In this document: positions 9,414-16,267 of the stretch, one piece after another
Layout of the letters: every line of letters starts with the position of its first letter
Position numbering within the stretch: the stretch's first letter is position 1
The notes under the pieces: model-generated
The model's database searches: none
The model's input: only the letters and a program-made list of their open reading frames with translations
Told to the model about the DNA's origin: nothing
DNA from: Ornithinimicrobium cerasi
GTDB lineage: Bacteria > Actinomycetota > Actinomycetes > Actinomycetales > Dermatophilaceae
DNA length: 64,000 nucleotides
NCBI RefSeq assembly: GCF_003702705.1
Contig: NZ_QZMN01000010.1
Coordinates: 62,001-126,000 of the forward strand
Direction: 5' to 3'
Made by a program: the position numbers and the translations under genes

Positions 9414-10690
9414 GCCCGCGCCGGGCCCGGCTCGCGGGTGAGGTCGTCGGCCAGCCGCGCGAGGCGGCTCGCCACGGGGTCGGGCAGCGACAGCAGGCGA
9501 CCGGCGGCCCCGCGCAGGTCCTCGGGGGAGGCGGTGTTGGGGTCCAGCGTCTCGCCGAGACCCGTGCGCTCGAGGGCGGCCGCGCCGGCGAACTGGTCGG
9601 TGGACAGCGGCAGGACCAGGAGGGGCACCCCGGCGGTGAGCGCCTCCGTCACGCTGTTGTTGCCGCCGTGCGTCACCGTCAGCGAGGCGTGCCGCAGCAG
9701 GGTGACCTGGGGCAGGACGGGACGCACCAGCCAGGAGTCCGGCACCGGCCCCAGCTCCCCGGGCGGGGTCGCGCCGGCCGCCAGGGCCACCCGCACGTCG
9801 AGCCCGCGCAGGGCCTCGGCGACGCGGGAGAGCACGTCGGAACGGACGGACAGGAAGCTGCCGAGGCTGACGTAGACGACGGGCGCGCCGCCGGAGGTGA
9901 GCCAGGCCTGCACCTCCGGGTCCTCGGGCTCCTCCCGCACGGCGGAGCCGAGGAAGGCGTGCTGCCCGAGCAGGGCCGTCCGCCCCTCCTCGTGCAGCTC
10001 GCCGGGGTAGTTGAGCAGGAGCACGTCCCCGGTCTCGGCGAACGCGTCGGTGCTCGCCCGGGCACCAGGGTCGAGGGCTGCGAGGGCGGCGTTCCAGTCC
10101 GCCGTGAAGCGGTCGCGCACCTCCTCGCAGAGGATGCGCAGCCCGGCGAGGTCCTCCTCGGGGGGCCGCATCCGGGCCGGCCACGCGGGCGGCAGCCCGT
10201 AGACCTCGTCCCCCACGACGAGGGCCGAGGGATGGCCCAGCACCACGTCGGCGTGCGGGACGCCGGAGGCGGTGAGAGCCAGGCGGGCGCTGAAGGCCAG
10301 GTGGTCGACGACGACGTGGTCCGGGCGCACCTGCGTCACCACCTCCTGCACCCGCCGCGCCACGGTGAGCGGGTCCCAGAGCAGGTCGTCCAGACGGGCC
10401 CGCGCCTGGAAGGTCAAGGTCGGCACCGCACCCTCGCGGGTGGCCGCGAAGAACCCGCGCAGCGCGTCGTCCTCGCCGCGCGGCTGATCCTCGGCCCGGA
10501 TCACGCCGGGGTTGGAGCCGCGACCGAGCCGCAGGTCGACATGCTCCAGGCCGAAGCCGCGCACCAGCGTCCCGGTGGCCGGGCCGGTCGCGACGACGAC
10601 CCGCTCACCGGCGTCCCGCCAGGCGGTGGCCAGCGTGGCGAGCGGGTAGAGGTGGGAGGCGTAGTCGGGCGAGACGACGAGCAGGGTCAC
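9386..10690 (-). CDS. GT1/MGT-like glycosyltransferase
   Basis: A 434-residue GT-B fold glycosyltransferase resembling UDP-glucuronosyl/macrolide glycosyltransferases. The C-terminal nucleotide-sugar region holds VYVSLGSFLSVRSDVL, SWLVRPVLPQVTLLRHASL and the signature THGGNNSVTEALTAGVPLLV (about residues 337-356), followed by STDQFAGAAAL. Its GTG start overlaps the stop of the upstream GT4 gene (GTGA), so the two are translationally coupled. The acceptor is unknown. A small-molecule or lipid acceptor is typical of the family. Confidence 0.85.
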   Translation of the reverse strand: MTLLVVSPDYASHLYPLATLATAWRDAGERVVVATGPATGTLVRGFGLEHVDLRLGRGSNPGVIRAEDQPRGEDDALRGFFAATREGAVPTLTFQARARLDDLLWDPLTVARRVQEVVTQVRPDHVVVDHLAFSARLALTASGVPHADVVLGHPSALVVGDEVYGLPPAWPARMRPPEEDLAGLRILCEEVRDRFTADWNAALAALDPGARASTDAFAETGDVLLLNYPGELHEEGRTALLGQHAFLGSAVREEPEDPEVQAWLTSGGAPVVYVSLGSFLSVRSDVLSRVAEALRGLDVRVALAAGATPPGELGPVPDSWLVRPVLPQVTLLRHASLTVTHGGNNSVTEALTAGVPLLVLPLSTDQFAGAAALERTGLGETLDPNTASPEDLRGAAGRLLSLPDPVASRLARLADDLTREPGPARAYARLTTSP

Positions 10691-12564
10691 CGGGCGACCT
10701 CCTGGTAGACGCGGGCCAGCGCGTCCGCCATCGTCGTGATGCTGAACCGCTCGACGACCACCGCGCGGGCGTGCTCCGACCGCTCCGCGGCACCGGGCGC
10801 GGCGGCCAGGTCCAGCGCCTCGGCGACCGCCGCGCCCAGCAGGACCGGGTCCCCGGTGTCGACGAGGACGCCCGTGGTGCCGTGCTCGACGTACGTGGGT
10901 GGTCCCCCGTGGTCGGGCGCGACGACGACCAGGCCGGACCCGAGCGCCTCGCACAGCGCGATGCCGAACTCCTCCTTGAGGCTCGCGCACACGTAGACCC
11001 CGCCGGGTGCCGCGAGCCCGGGCCGTCCCCGGCGCGCCGCCGCCAGCCAGACCGCGACGGTCGGGTTGGTCCGGTGCCCGGCGAGCAGCAGGCCCCGCGC
11101 CGGCCCCTCCGCGCGCGGCACCACCTCGTCGAGCAGCGCGAGCTGGTCCGCCTCGTCCGTGGTCGGACGGTCGAGGTCGCCGCCCACGACGAGGAGGGTG
11201 CACCGGTCGGCGAGGTCGGGGTGCTCGTCCCAGGCACGCGCCAGGGTGGCCATCCCCTTGACCGGGTGCAGCCGCCCGACGCTGAGCACGACCGGCAGCC
11301 CCCGCCGCCCGGGCGGCAGGGTGCCGAGCAGCGTGTCGAGCTCCGCGAGCGCGGCCGCGACGTCCGGGGCGGGGGTGCCGCCCGCCATCGCCAGCGCGAC
11401 CTGGCGGTCCGCCTCGTCGAGCGCCCGGACGTCGACGCCCTCCGGGATGACGTGCACCGGCTCCTGCGGGCCGATGTGCAGCAACGCCGAGAGGTCGCGC
11501 TCGAGGTCGGGCCGGGGGAAGACCACCAGCGCCTCCGCCTGCTCGCGCAGCGCCCGGAGCAGCCGGATCCGGAAGACGAGGTGCTCCCGCAGGTCCGCCG
11601 CGACGAAGGTCGCCCTGGTCAGCTCCCCGCTCGCCTCACGGGCCGCGAGCAGGGCGTGCGGGTCGGGCGCGAGGGTGAGGACGAGGGGTATGCCGTGCTC
11701 CCGCGCCACCTGCGCGGCCGCCCACGACCCCACGTCCGCCATCCGCACGTGCAGGACGTCCACCGGGGTCGCGGCCGCGAGCTGGGTGCGGATGCCCGCG
11801 AGGGCCGCGGCGCGCAGCGTCCAGCTGCGGCTCGCCGGCGGCGCGGGAAGCGGGACGGGGATGCCGAGGTAGTGGTGCCCTGGACCGTCCGCGGCCTCGC
11901 AGGCACCCGTCTTCTCCGGGCTGGCCTGGTCGGAGTCCTCGCGCTCGGACGCCCGCGAGAGCGTCAGGACGCGGTCGATCCCGGGCTCCTCCAGGAGCGC
12001 GTCGCCGAGCCGGACGAGCAGGGTGGCGATGCCGCCGGTGTCACCCCGACCCGCGTGCCGCAACGAGCTGTCGATCTCCCCGTGCAGGTAGAGCTGGGCC
12101 ACGCTGAGCCCCCGACGGGACGCGGCCCGCTCCTGGGCACGTGGTACCGGCCGGGAGTCCCAGCTCTCCAGGGTGGCCTCGGCCAGGGTGCCCGCGAAGC
12201 CTCCCTCACCGACCATCGCCCGCAGCGGCCCGAGGGCCGCGTCGACGCGGGGGCCCGAGGCGAGGGCCCAGGCGGCGTGCTCGCGCAGGTGCGACCGCTC
12301 CCCGGTCAGGAGGGGCAGGAGCAGGTCCTCCGCCGTCCGGCCGCCGACGGCACCGGCGGCGTGCACCGCGGCCAGCGCCACGAGCGGGTCCGCACCGTCC
12401 CGGATCCCCTCGGCGAGCGCGGCGGCCACGCCCTCACTGTCCTCGTCGACCTCGGCGCCCGCGGCCCTGGCCACCTCTCCGAAGGCCTCGACCGCGTCCA
12501 GGATGGTGGGCGCGCTGCGGACCCCTCCCAGGGCGGCCCGCGTCGCCGGGGTCGCAGCGTTCAT
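10687..12564 (-). CDS. GT4 glycosyltransferase with N-terminal HEAT-like region
   Basis: A 625-residue protein in two parts. Residues about 1-150 are alanine/leucine-rich helical repeats resembling HEAT repeats (LVALAAVHAAGAVGG, LREHAAWALASGPRVDAALGP). The remainder is a GT4 (glycogen synthase-like GT-B) glycosyltransferase with SVGRLHPVKGMATLARAW near residue 428 and the nucleotide-sugar signature EEFGIALCEALGSG near 530. The frame is open upstream to 13017, but the ATG at 12564 fits the start of protein-like sequence and leaves a promoter region toward the divergent histidine kinase. It is the first gene of a two-gene unit with the GT1 enzyme. The HEAT-GT4 combination suggests a scaffolded enzyme; substrate unknown. 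Confidence 0.8.
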   Translation of the reverse strand: MNAATPATRAALGGVRSAPTILDAVEAFGEVARAAGAEVDEDSEGVAAALAEGIRDGADPLVALAAVHAAGAVGGRTAEDLLLPLLTGERSHLREHAAWALASGPRVDAALGPLRAMVGEGGFAGTLAEATLESWDSRPVPRAQERAASRRGLSVAQLYLHGEIDSSLRHAGRGDTGGIATLLVRLGDALLEEPGIDRVLTLSRASEREDSDQASPEKTGACEAADGPGHHYLGIPVPLPAPPASRSWTLRAAALAGIRTQLAAATPVDVLHVRMADVGSWAAAQVAREHGIPLVLTLAPDPHALLAAREASGELTRATFVAADLREHLVFRIRLLRALREQAEALVVFPRPDLERDLSALLHIGPQEPVHVIPEGVDVRALDEADRQVALAMAGGTPAPDVAAALAELDTLLGTLPPGRRGLPVVLSVGRLHPVKGMATLARAWDEHPDLADRCTLLVVGGDLDRPTTDEADQLALLDEVVPRAEGPARGLLLAGHRTNPTVAVWLAAARRGRPGLAAPGGVYVCASLKEEFGIALCEALGSGLVVVAPDHGGPPTYVEHGTTGVLVDTGDPVLLGAAVAEALDLAAAPGAAERSEHARAVVVERFSITTMADALARVYQEVAR

Positions 12565-12618
12565 GCGGCGACGGTACCCGGTCGCCCCACCCGGCCCGGT
12601 GGGCCGCCCCCGCGCGCA

Positions 12619-12638
12619 CGTCATACCCGGGTATGACG
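12619..12638. promoter_or_regulatory. 20-bp perfect palindrome in a divergent promoter region
   Basis: CGTCATACCCGGGTATGACG reads identically on both strands and lies between the divergent GT4 gene (start 12564) and the histidine kinase gene (start 12695). A further ATGACGAG copy occurs at 12664-12671, about 31 bases after the copy at 12633. A related arrangement lies upstream of the ABC exporter at 15412-15430. An operator for the adjacent NarL-type regulator is plausible. The caveat is that CGTCATACCC also occurs inside recB, and GTATG words are common throughout the window. Confidence 0.45.
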
Positions 12639-12694
12639 AGCGTCGCGCGAGCGGTCCCGGAGGATGACGAGCCCGCGGGTCGGACCGGCCTATC

Positions 12695-14014
12695 GTGCAG
12701 CCTGTGACCTCCCGACCCGGCACCGACCTCCGGCACCAGCTCGCGGCGTCGTGGCGCGACCTCACCGGCGGAGCGCTGCGGGCCGACGGCTGGCTGCCCG
12801 ACGTCGTGGTCGTCGGCGTGCTGCTGCTGTGGGGGTCGGTGGGCGCCGCCGTCGTCGGCACCGGAGGGGGTTCCGTCCCCGGGCTGATGCTGCTCACCCT
12901 CCTGCAGACGGTGCCGCTGCTGTGGCGCCGACGGCGTCCGGGGCCGGTCGCGGCGGCCGTGGCGGGGGCCTGCCTCCTCCAGGTGCTCACCCTGGACTCG
13001 CCCCTGGCCAGCAACATCGCGGTCCCGGTGGTCGTCTACAGCGCGGCGGCGTTCGGGGACCGCCGGACCTCGCGGACGGTGCTGTGGACCGCCCTCGCCG
13101 GCGCCGTCGTCGCGGGAGTGGACTGGTCGTGGGCCTGGGCGGGGGCCGGCCAGCTCCTCCTGAGCGTCGCGTTCCAGGCGACGTTCATGGCCGCGTTCGT
13201 GGCGGTCGCCTGGGTGCTGGGCGACGTGGTGCGACGGCGCAAGGCGGTCGCGGCCCGGCTCGAGGCGCAGGACCGCGCCCTGGCCCGGGACCAGACGCAG
13301 CGGGCCCAGCTCGCGGCCCAGGGGGAGCGCGCCTCGATCGCCCGGGAGATGCACGACGTGGTGGCGCACAGCCTCGCGGTCGTGGTCGTCCAGGCCGACG
13401 GCGGTCTCTACGCCGCGCGTCAGGCCCTCGACGCGCCCCCCGCGATCGGGGCCGACCGGGCGGCGCTGGCCAGGGCCACGGCCACCCTGGAGACGCTCGC
13501 CCACACCGCCCGCGAGTCGCTCGCCGAGACGCGCAAGCTCGTCGGCGTGCTGCGCGACGAGGGCGCGGGTGCGGAGTACTCCCCGCTGCAGGGGCTCGCC
13601 TACCTCGAGGAGCTCTCGGCCCGGGTGCGCGACTCCGGCGTGCCGGTCGACGTCGTCGTGCGGGGCGACGTGGACGACCTGCCGCGCGAGGTCGACCTCG
13701 CGGCCTACCGGGTCGTCCAGGAGTCGCTGACCAACGTGCTCAAGCACGCCGGCCCCGACGCGCACGTCGACGTGGACGTGCTGCGCACGCCCGCAGTCCT
13801 CCTCGTCCGGGTCACCGACGACGGCGCCGGCCCCGCCGCGGACGCCGACGGCGAGGGCAACGGGGTCCTGGGCATGGCCGAGCGGGTCGAGGTCCTGGGT
13901 GGCACCGTCCACGCCGGGCCACGCCCCCGCGGCGGGTGGGAGGTGGTGGCGAGCATCCCCACGGGGGACGGGCACGGCATACCCTCGAGGTCCACGCCCG
14001 GAGGAGACCGGTGA
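12695..14014 (+). CDS. NarL-type sensor histidine kinase
   Basis: A 439-residue membrane sensor kinase of the HisKA_3 (HPK7) type. About five or six hydrophobic segments fill residues 36-185. A coiled stretch leads to the dimerisation/phosphoacceptor motif REMHDVVAHS with the histidine at residue 220, and the HATPase_c domain has the N-box SLTNVLKHAG near 345 and GxG boxes (DDGAGPAADADGEGNGVLGMAERV). There is no extracellular sensory domain to speak of, so it probably senses the membrane. GTG codons at 12695 and 12704 can both start it. A TATCGT -10-like hexamer at 12691-12696 would put transcription at about 12704, that is, a leaderless message. The stop overlaps the start of the response regulator. 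Confidence 0.9.
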   Translation: MQPVTSRPGTDLRHQLAASWRDLTGGALRADGWLPDVVVVGVLLLWGSVGAAVVGTGGGSVPGLMLLTLLQTVPLLWRRRRPGPVAAAVAGACLLQVLTLDSPLASNIAVPVVVYSAAAFGDRRTSRTVLWTALAGAVVAGVDWSWAWAGAGQLLLSVAFQATFMAAFVAVAWVLGDVVRRRKAVAARLEAQDRALARDQTQRAQLAAQGERASIAREMHDVVAHSLAVVVVQADGGLYAARQALDAPPAIGADRAALARATATLETLAHTARESLAETRKLVGVLRDEGAGAEYSPLQGLAYLEELSARVRDSGVPVDVVVRGDVDDLPREVDLAAYRVVQESLTNVLKHAGPDAHVDVDVLRTPAVLLVRVTDDGAGPAADADGEGNGVLGMAERVEVLGGTVHAGPRPRGGWEVVASIPTGDGHGIPSRSTPGGDR

Positions 14015-14727
14015 GCTCGCTGCCGCAGGACCGCCCGGTCCGCCTGTTCGTCGTCGACGACCAGGAGCTGGTGCGCGCCGGGTTCCGGATGGTGCTGGAC
14101 GCGCAGCCGGACATGACGGTCGTCGGGGAGGCGGGCGACGGGCTCGCCGCCCTGGACGGCATCGCGGCCACCCGGCCGGACGTCGTGCTCATGGACATCC
14201 GGATGCCGCGGCTGGACGGCGTCGGTGCCACGAGGCGGCTGCTCGCCGAGGGCGGAGGCAACGACGTCAAGGTCCTCGTGCTGACGACCTTCGACCTGGA
14301 CGAGTATGTCTTCGCGGCGCTGCGCGCCGGGGCCTCGGGATTCCTGCTCAAGGACGCGGGCCCGGCCGAGCTGCTCGCCGCGATCCGGGCCGTCCACGCC
14401 GGTGACGCGGCGATGGCCCCGTCCACGACCCGGCGGCTGCTGGAACGATTCCTCCCTGAGTTGCCGGACGCGGGGCGGGAGTCGGACGCCGCGGCGGAGC
14501 GGCGCAGCGCGGCGGCCCGTCTGGGACCGCTGACCGGCCGGGAGCGCGAGGTGCTCGAGGCGGTGGGTCGCGGGTTGTCCAACACTGAGATCGCGGCCGA
14601 GCTGTTCCTCGCCGAGGCGACGGTCAAGACGCACATCGGTCGGGTGCTGAGCAAGCTGGGGCTGCGCGACCGCGTCCACATGGTGATCACGGCGTACGAG
14701 ACCGGGCTGGTCGGGCGCCCCGGCTGA
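14011..14727 (+). CDS. NarL/FixJ-family response regulator
   Basis: A 238-residue two-domain regulator. The receiver domain has the acidic pair in FVVDDQELV, the phosphorylatable D62 (LMDIRMP), the TT switch residue (VLTTF) and the conserved lysine (FLLKDAG). A LuxR-type helix-turn-helix follows (LTGREREVLEAVGRGLSNTE ending in VKTHIGRVL, about residues 171-215). GTG at 14011 overlaps the kinase stop and has GAGGAGA ten bases upstream. The linker of about 40 residues is rich in alanine and arginine. It presumably controls this cluster (SMR pair and ABC exporter), as is common for such kinase/regulator pairs next to MacB-like exporters. Confidence 0.92.
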   Translation: MSSLPQDRPVRLFVVDDQELVRAGFRMVLDAQPDMTVVGEAGDGLAALDGIAATRPDVVLMDIRMPRLDGVGATRRLLAEGGGNDVKVLVLTTFDLDEYVFAALRAGASGFLLKDAGPAELLAAIRAVHAGDAAMAPSTTRRLLERFLPELPDAGRESDAAAERRSAAARLGPLTGREREVLEAVGRGLSNTEIAAELFLAEATVKTHIGRVLSKLGLRDRVHMVITAYETGLVGRPG

Positions 14728-14744
14728 CCTGGGAGGATCGGGCC

Positions 14745-15059
14745 ATGGACTGGGTCATCCTGCTCGCCTCCGGCGTCCTCGAGGCCGTCTGGGCGACCGC
14801 CCTCGGTGCCTCCCAGGGTCTGCGCCGGCCCCGCCCCACCGCCGTCTTCGCCGTCGCGACGGTGCTCTCGGTGTGGGGGCTGGCGGTCGCGATGCAGACC
14901 ATCCCGACCGGCACCGCCTACGCCGTCTGGACCGCCACCGGCGCGAGCCTGACCGTGGTGTGGGCGATGGCGCGGGGCACCGAGCCGGCCGGGCTGGTGA
15001 GGGTGCTGCTGCTGCTCGGCATCGTCAGCTGCGTCGTCGGCCTCAAGGTGGTGTCCTGA
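14745..15059 (+). CDS. Small multidrug resistance transporter subunit, SugE/Gdx-like (A)
   Basis: A 104-residue protein with four transmembrane helices. The essential membrane glutamate is E13 in GVLEAVWATALGAS, and IPTGTAYAVWTATGA is the conserved loop/helix 3 motif. The LEAVWA and GTAYAVWT words resemble the guanidinium exporter (Gdx/SugE) branch of the SMR family more than EmrE. It has a good ribosome binding site (GGGAGG) 17 bases after the response regulator. Its stop overlaps the start of a second SMR gene, so the two probably make a heterodimer in which each subunit has a fixed, opposite orientation. The transported cation is not deducible. Confidence 0.88.
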   Translation: MDWVILLASGVLEAVWATALGASQGLRRPRPTAVFAVATVLSVWGLAVAMQTIPTGTAYAVWTATGASLTVVWAMARGTEPAGLVRVLLLLGIVSCVVGLKVVS

Positions 15060-15415
15060 TGGCTGCCTGGCCGGTGCTCCTGGTCAGCGCGGTCCTGGAG
15101 GCAGTCTGGGCCACCGCGCTCGGCGCCTCGGACGGCCTGACCCGCCCGGGCCCGACCGTCGTCTTCGTGGTCTTCTCGGTGCTCAGCCTGGCCGGGCTCG
15201 GGTGGGCGATGCGGTTCATCCCGACCGGCACCGCGTATGCCGTGTGGACGGGCCTGGGCGCGGTCCTCACCGTGGCGTGGGCGGCGTGGACCGGGACGGA
15301 GCCGCTCACCGCGCTCAAGGTGGTGTTCCTCGTCGGGATCATCGGCTGCGTGGTCGGGCTGAAGCTGACGACCCCGCCGCCCGGGCCGGGACGGACGGCG
15401 CCCGACCCCGGATGA
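15059..15415 (+). CDS. Small multidrug resistance transporter subunit, SugE/Gdx-like (B)
   Basis: A 118-residue partner of the preceding SMR protein, starting with ATG that overlaps its TGA stop (TGATG). The membrane glutamate is E14 (AVLEAVWATALGAS), followed by FIPTGTAYAVWTGLGA and four hydrophobic helices. A proline/glycine-rich 15-residue tail follows helix 4. Close similarity to subunit A suggests a tandem duplication. Paired SMR genes (for example EbrAB, YkkCD) usually act as obligate heterodimers. The gene ends just upstream of the ABC exporter. Confidence 0.88.
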   Translation: MAAWPVLLVSAVLEAVWATALGASDGLTRPGPTVVFVVFSVLSLAGLGWAMRFIPTGTAYAVWTGLGAVLTVAWAAWTGTEPLTALKVVFLVGIIGCVVGLKLTTPPPGPGRTAPDPG

Positions 15416-15430
15416 CGGGGACGTCATACC
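15412..15430. promoter_or_regulatory. Inverted repeat upstream of the ABC exporter
   Basis: ATGACG (15412-15417) and CGTCAT (15422-15427) form a perfect 6-bp inverted repeat around a 4-base spacer, overlapping the stop codon of the second SMR gene. The right half reads CGTCATACC, identical to the left arm of the palindrome at 12619-12638. This is a candidate second binding site for the NarL-type regulator. The 79 bases between it and the ABC gene also contain a possible -10 (TAGCGT, 15496-15501). Inference from sequence similarity only. Confidence 0.4.
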
Positions 15431-15508
15431 TGGGGTGGAGGCGACCGCCGCCAGGTGGGGACCTGCGGGGGAGGCCGGGCACGACCACCCCCGCCTAGCG
15501 TCGCTGCC

Positions 15509-16267
15509 ATGACGACAACGACACCGCGGCGACCGGCCGCGACCCTGGCGGCGAGCGCCCTGGACCTGACGAAGACCTACGGACGGGGGGAGACGGCCGT
15601 GCGTGCCCTGGACGGGGTGAGCGTGGGCGTCGAGGCGCAGCGGTTCACCGCGATCATGGGCCCGAGCGGCTCCGGGAAGTCGACCCTCATGCACCTGCTG
15701 GCCGGGCTCGACACCCCCACCTCCGGGCGGGTGTTCCTCGGTGGGACCGAGCTGACCGCCCTCTCCGACCGCCAGCTGACGACGCTGCGGAGGCGCTCGG
15801 TCGGGTTCGTGTTCCAGGCGTTCAACCTCCTGCCGACGCTCACCGCCCTGCAGAACGTCCGGCTGCCGCTGGACCTGGCCGGGACGCGCCCCGACCCGGG
15901 GTGGGAGCGGGCGGTGGTCGAGGGCCTCGGCCTGGCCGACCGTCTCGACCACCGGCCCGGTGAGCTCTCCGGCGGCCAGCAGCAGCGGGTCGCCCTGGCG
16001 CGGGCGCTGGTCACCCGCCCGGAGGTGATCTTCGCCGACGAGCCCACGGGCGCGCTGGACTCCACGACGGGGGCGGAGGTGCTTGACCTGCTCCGCCGCT
16101 CGGTCGACGAGTGGGGTCAGACGGTGGTCATGGTCACGCACGACGCGACGGCGGCGGCCGTGGCCGACCGGGTGGTCCTGCTGGCCGACGGCCGGGTCGC
16201 GGGGGAGATCGTCGACCCGGACGCCGACGCGGTCCTCGCCTCCGTGCGCGAGCTGGGGAGGCGCTGA
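15509..16267 (+). CDS. ABC exporter ATPase (MacB/LolD type)
   Basis: A 252-residue ATP-binding subunit. Walker A is GPSGSGKST (residues 51-59), the Q-loop VFQAFNLLPT, the signature motif LSGGQQQR (about 153-160), Walker B VIFADEP, the D-loop GALDS and the H-loop VTHD. The spacing is typical of the MacB/LolD/FtsE group that powers FtsX-type permeases. ATG at 15509 is the first start consistent with the family; the frame is open to 15455. The stop overlaps the start of the permease gene (TGATG), so the two are coupled. The likely role is export or lipid/peptide extrusion rather than import. Confidence 0.93.
   Translation: MTTTTPRRPAATLAASALDLTKTYGRGETAVRALDGVSVGVEAQRFTAIMGPSGSGKSTLMHLLAGLDTPTSGRVFLGGTELTALSDRQLTTLRRRSVGFVFQAFNLLPTLTALQNVRLPLDLAGTRPDPGWERAVVEGLGLADRLDHRPGELSGGQQQRVALARALVTRPEVIFADEPTGALDSTTGAEVLDLLRRSVDEWGQTVVMVTHDATAAAVADRVVLLADGRVAGEIVDPDADAVLASVRELGRR

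Noticed and set aside
14700-14745. Guanidine riboswitch before the SugE/Gdx-like genes
   Set aside because: Only 17 bases separate the genes from the response regulator; there is no room for an aptamer.
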